A program made the translations under genes and the position numbers. This document shows, piece by piece, positions 5,794-7,145 of a stretch of DNA of 7,145 nt (the stretch's first letter is position 1; the number at the start of each line of letters is the position of its first letter). Source of the stretch: Candidatus Methanolliviera sp. GoM_oil (lineage in GTDB: Archaea; Halobacteriota; Methanoliparia; Methanoliparales; Methanoliparaceae); contig CABGHG010000087.1 in NCBI GenBank assembly GCA_902158735.1, positions 1 to 7,145 on the forward strand. The letters are read 5' to 3'. Under the pieces are notes generated by a model. It was given only the letters and a program-made list of their open reading frames with translations, was not told where the DNA came from and made no database searches.

Positions 5794-6048
5794 AAGACCT
5801 TTTTTTAGAATGTTAATTGCAGCGTTTAAATCTCTATCCATCTCTAATCCACAAAACGGACATCTAAATGTTCTAACTGCAAGAGATAGATGGTTTGGAT
5901 TCTTTATTCCGCATCTTGAACATTCTTGGCTTGTCCTTTTTGGATTAACAAATTCAACTCGTCTACCATCTTCTTCCGCTTTGTAAGATACAAAATTCGT
6001 TAATTGTGACCATGAAACATTTTGCTGTTGGAACCTTTTCGCATGCAA
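5764..6048 (-). pseudogene. tnpB: TnpB (RNA-guided nuclease family), C-terminal fragment
   Basis: The 94 readable residues match the end of TnpB. There is a conserved SWSQLTNFVSYKAEEDGR block (12-29), then VNPKRTSQECSRCG (34-47). The second half of the zinc finger is CPFCGLE (63-69) and the final RuvC motif is DRDLNAAINIL (71-81). Zinc ligands are Cys43, Cys46, Cys63 and Cys66, and Asp73 is the likely third RuvC catalytic residue. A full TnpB has roughly 350-450 residues, so about 250 or more N-terminal residues, including the other two RuvC acids, are missing. The frame is closed by a TAA at 6060-6058, and the only start is TTG 6048 with no clear ribosome binding site. The fragment cannot be an active nuclease, and a role as an expressed zinc-finger fragment is unlikely. 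Confidence 0.85.
5772..5794. repeat. 10-bp palindrome with TTT loop at the tnpB stop
   Basis: Arms TCAAAAATCC and GGATTTTTGA flank TTT and encode the last residues of the TnpB fragment. It resembles the other AAATC/GATTT palindromes but has one extra C-G pair next to the loop. Confidence 0.75.
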
Positions 6049-6062
6049 ATCGAAGATTTACA
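6044..6062. repeat. Imperfect palindrome with AAATC-GAA-GATTT core
   Basis: TGCAAATC and GATTTACA flank GAA with one mismatch (C-A). Twelve bases of it (GCAAATCGAAGA, 6045-6056) are the exact complement of 5687-5698 near the other end of the TnpB remnant, so the two copies form an inverted pair around the fragment. Confidence 0.6.
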
Positions 6063-6092
6063 TCTACATAGGGGTTTTCATCATCCATAAAT

Positions 6093-6117
6093 AAAAAATA
6101 AAAAAATAAAAAAAAAT
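6093..6117 (-). terminator. T9/T7/T6 tract, likely terminator of the cold-shock genes
   Basis: The minus strand carries runs of nine, seven and six T separated by single A or TA, about 125-150 nt beyond the cspB-side stop codon. This is the strongest T-rich tract in the window and the 176 nt between it and the cold-shock gene contain no other gene. Archaeal RNA polymerase terminates efficiently on such tracts. Confidence 0.55.
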
Positions 6118-6144
6118 ATCAATATAGACCCATGAGAGCAAAAG

Positions 6145-6192
6145 TTTTGCCGTATTAACCCATCTATAGCTTGAATATCAAAAACGGCAAAA
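6145..6192. repeat. 9-bp inverted repeat downstream of the cold-shock genes
   Basis: TTTTGCCGT (6145-6153) and ACGGCAAAA (6184-6192) are perfect complements separated by 30 nt. In the 3' region of the leftward cold-shock transcript they could form a stem before the T tracts at 6117-6093. The rest of 6064-6239 is AT-rich with no convincing gene. Confidence 0.55.
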
Positions 6193-6239
6193 TAACCCTT
6201 ATAAACCTCAACCTCTTTACAATACTTCAAAAAATTGTT

Positions 6240-6446
6240 TTATACCCTCTCCACTTTATCGGCCTGAAGACCTTTGTCGCCTTCCACAACCTCAAAACTT
6301 ACCGCATCTCCATCTTCTAGGGTCTTAAATCCATCCCCTGCGATAGCAGAGTAATGTACAAATATATCCCCTGTTCCATCCTCGAGCTCAATAAAACCAT
6401 AGCCCTTACTTGCACTAAACCATTTCACTGTTCCTGTCTTTCTCAT
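6240..6446 (-). CDS. Cold-shock-domain protein, downstream copy
   Basis: A 68-residue single cold-shock domain, the size of bacterial CspA. RNP1 is KGYGFI (14-19) and RNP2 lies in DIFVHYSAI (27-35), with the conserved TGTVKWF start and GFKTLEDGDAVSFEV segment. Such proteins form a small beta barrel that binds single-stranded RNA or DNA and melts RNA structure, in the cytoplasm. The ATG has AAGGT about 8 nt upstream and lies 16 nt behind the stop of an almost identical copy, so both are read from one transcript. Compared with that copy it has Thr25 instead of Ala and ends ERV rather than ELN. The ERV tail (VERV) is probably the ancestral form. Cold-shock-domain proteins are patchy in archaea, so acquisition from bacteria is plausible. 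Confidence 0.93.
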   Translation of the reverse strand: MRKTGTVKWFSASKGYGFIELEDGTGDIFVHYSAIAGDGFKTLEDGDAVSFEVVEGDKGLQADKVERV

Positions 6447-6695
6447 ATTTTTTACCTTTCCTTTAATTTAGTTCCACTTTATCGGCCTGAAGACCTTTGT
6501 CGCCTTCCACAACCTCAAAACTTACCGCATCTCCATCTTCTAGGGTCTTAAATCCATCCCCTGCGATAGCAGAGTAATGTACAAATATATCCCCTGCCCC
6601 ATCTTCGAGTTCAATAAAACCATAGCCCTTACTTGCACTAAACCATTTCACTGTTCCTGTCTTTCTCATATTTTTTACCCTTCCTTTAATGTAGC
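6250..6695 (-). repeat. Precise 223-bp tandem duplication carrying the cold-shock gene
   Basis: 6250-6472 and 6473-6695 are two adjacent copies of one unit that contains the leader with ribosome binding site and all but the last few codons of the gene. I count about seven differences. Four of them fall within 14 bp (6374, 6375, 6381, 6387), one in the ribosome binding site region and two at the unit's edge. The rest is identical, which points to a recent event or ongoing gene conversion. Confidence 0.9.
6463..6669 (-). CDS. Cold-shock-domain protein, upstream copy
   Basis: A second 68-residue cold-shock-domain protein, identical to its neighbour up to residue 66 except Ala25 for Thr25. RNP1 KGYGFI and RNP2 DIFVHYS are intact. 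Its last residues, Leu-Asn, and its TAA stop lie in sequence that corresponds to the leader of the gene. They were therefore made by the tandem duplication that placed a second leader directly behind the coding region. The start has AAGGAAGGG upstream in the same spacing as the other copy. It is the first gene after the TATA-like box at 6718-6725 and is probably expressed together with the second copy, doubling the dose of one protein. Confidence 0.93.
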   Translation of the reverse strand: MRKTGTVKWFSASKGYGFIELEDGAGDIFVHYSAIAGDGFKTLEDGDAVSFEVVEGDKGLQADKVELN

Positions 6696-6717
6696 TATTC
6701 GAGAGTTATTTTAGTCC

Positions 6718-6725
6718 TATAAAAA
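6718..6725 (-). promoter_or_regulatory. TATA-like box of the cold-shock gene pair
   Basis: The minus strand reads TTTTTATA here, preceded by AAAGG. Transcription about 26 nt downstream would start near 6695, which is the outer edge of the duplicated unit and gives a leader of about 26 nt with the ribosome binding site. The second copy has no such box of its own. Confidence 0.5.
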
Positions 6726-6764
6726 CCTTTCTTAGGCATAGCCCCCCTCAAAATTTTCTGAAAT

Positions 6765-7037
6765 TCACCCACCCCCATCACAGAATTCATCCGAAGTTGG
6801 TTCAGAAAGCATATCCTCTTTTTCCTTCAATCTTCTCTCTATCTCATCAACAGAAATAGATTTAGATTCAGAACGCCCTTTTAAGGTAGATGGCTTCAAC
6901 AAAAGAATATCGTAATACATGCCGTTGTCCAACAATGCCCAGATCTTCTCTCTCGCCTCTTCTCCTTCTTTTTTAATCTCCTGAATGATTCCCTTTGTTC
7001 CTGTATTGGTATAGATGACTGTGTCGCCCACATCCAT
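6765..7037 (-). CDS. DUF2098-like small protein (methanogen-type, function unknown)
   Basis: A 90-residue protein whose first half reads VGDTVIYTNTGTKGIIQEI (3-21), then IWALLDNGMYYDILLLKP (32-49). This pattern, a TGT-x-G beta turn, a W-x-LLD strand and a YY-containing strand, fits the DUF2098 family, which I know as small proteins of methanogens with an SH3-like beta barrel outline and no assigned role. The C-terminal 40 residues are polar and low in complexity and end DGGG. The start ATG has GGTGAT 5 nt upstream, overlapping the stop of the preceding gene 6 nt away, so the two form an operon. The family call is from memory of the pattern and could be wrong. The reading frame itself is well supported. 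Confidence 0.65.
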   Translation of the reverse strand: MDVGDTVIYTNTGTKGIIQEIKKEGEEAREKIWALLDNGMYYDILLLKPSTLKGRSESKSISVDEIERRLKEKEDMLSEPTSDEFCDGGG

Positions 7038-7043
7038 GAATTA

Positions 7044-7145
7044 TCACCACTCCAAATATTTATATCTCCCAAACATTTTGGCCAGGATATTGGCAGTAGA
7101 TTCCAAGGAGGAGTAGATAACTATCTCCTCTTCAGAAAAACGTTG
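7044..7145 (-). CDS. C-terminal end of an unidentified gene running off the right edge
   Basis: The minus strand is open from the window edge to a TGA at 7046-7044 and gives 33 residues starting QRFSEEEIVIYSSLE and ending MFGRYKYLEW. The segment looks like real protein: an amphipathic helix rich in acidic residues, then a small aromatic tail. The stop lies 6 nt before the DUF2098-like ATG and contributes to that gene's ribosome binding site, as expected for an operon. I do not recognise the family from this fragment. Confidence 0.65.
   Translation of the reverse strand, partial: QRFSEEEIVIYSSLESTANILAKMFGRYKYLEW

Larger units (their letters stand above)
5641..6062 (-). mobile_element. Degraded IS200/IS605-type (TnpB-carrying) element, left part deleted
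   Basis: The segment contains the C-terminal third of a TnpB protein followed by a non-coding right end. That right end closes in a GC-rich hairpin at 5650-5667 (arms CTCGCCC and GGGCGGG around TTTA on the minus strand, one T-G pair) and the flank GTAGTTCAC. This arrangement, with TnpB stop, about 120 nt of structured non-coding DNA and a terminal hairpin, is what IS200/IS605 elements show at the right end. No TnpA is present and the left end is not clearly recognisable. I place the left limit near 6062 only because a 12-bp inverted repeat (TCTTCGATTTGC at 5687-5698, complement at 6045-6056) and a small palindrome end there. The element cannot move by itself. Confidence 0.65.

Noticed and set aside
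5963..6088. Minus-strand 41-residue frame beginning MDDENPYVDV
   Set aside because: Most of it overlaps the TnpB fragment in another frame. It is probably a chance frame across the deletion junction, with no ribosome binding site or recognisable motif.
7058..7065. ATATAAAT on the minus strand as a TATA box for the DUF2098-like gene
   Set aside because: It lies in the coding end of the upstream gene, only 6 nt separate the genes, and the spacing would leave no leader for the clear GGTGAT site.

Overview
The window looks like a chromosomal segment of a euryarchaeon, most likely a methanogen or a methanogen-related lineage. The evidence is an archaeal-type aspartyl-tRNA synthetase, a tRNA gene without encoded CCA, TATA-like boxes upstream of genes, tightly packed genes with GGAG/GGTGAT-type ribosome binding sites, and a small protein resembling the methanogen family DUF2098. 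I cannot name the species.

Layout. Positions 1-1112 are read leftwards: the start of an acidic, repeat-rich protein that runs off the left edge, then a PPP-family protein phosphatase. From a divergent promoter region near 1160 a tight rightward cluster begins: moaC (molybdenum cofactor), hisD (last two steps of histidine synthesis), aspS (aspartyl-tRNA synthetase), a winged-helix regulator, tRNA-Asn(GTT) and hisG (first step of histidine synthesis). The protein genes overlap or nearly touch, and the tRNA sits only 26 nt after the regulator and 16 nt before hisG, so the whole run is probably one transcription unit, perhaps with an extra tRNA promoter. AspRS carries the His and Pro residues typical of nondiscriminating enzymes, which would charge both tRNA-Asp and tRNA-Asn. 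The tRNA-Asn gene lies in the same cluster.

Positions 5435-6239 are degraded accessory DNA: a frameshifted coiled-coil repeat remnant, and the 3' part of an IS200/IS605-type element. That part consists of a TnpB C-terminal fragment, a right-end hairpin and an omegaRNA-like stretch. Small palindromes with a shared core recur here and also just before the tRNA. Positions 6240-7145 are read leftwards: the C-terminal end of an unidentified gene, the DUF2098-like gene 6 nt behind it, and two nearly identical cold-shock-domain genes made by a precise 223-bp tandem duplication. A T-rich terminator region follows them.

No complete new multi-gene system is evident. The features most worth attention are the AspRS/tRNA-Asn linkage with the tRNA built into a histidine operon, the recurring AAATC-NNN-GATTT hairpins, the residual omegaRNA-like right end with a truncated TnpB, and the cold-shock duplication in which one copy's tail and stop codon derive from the leader.
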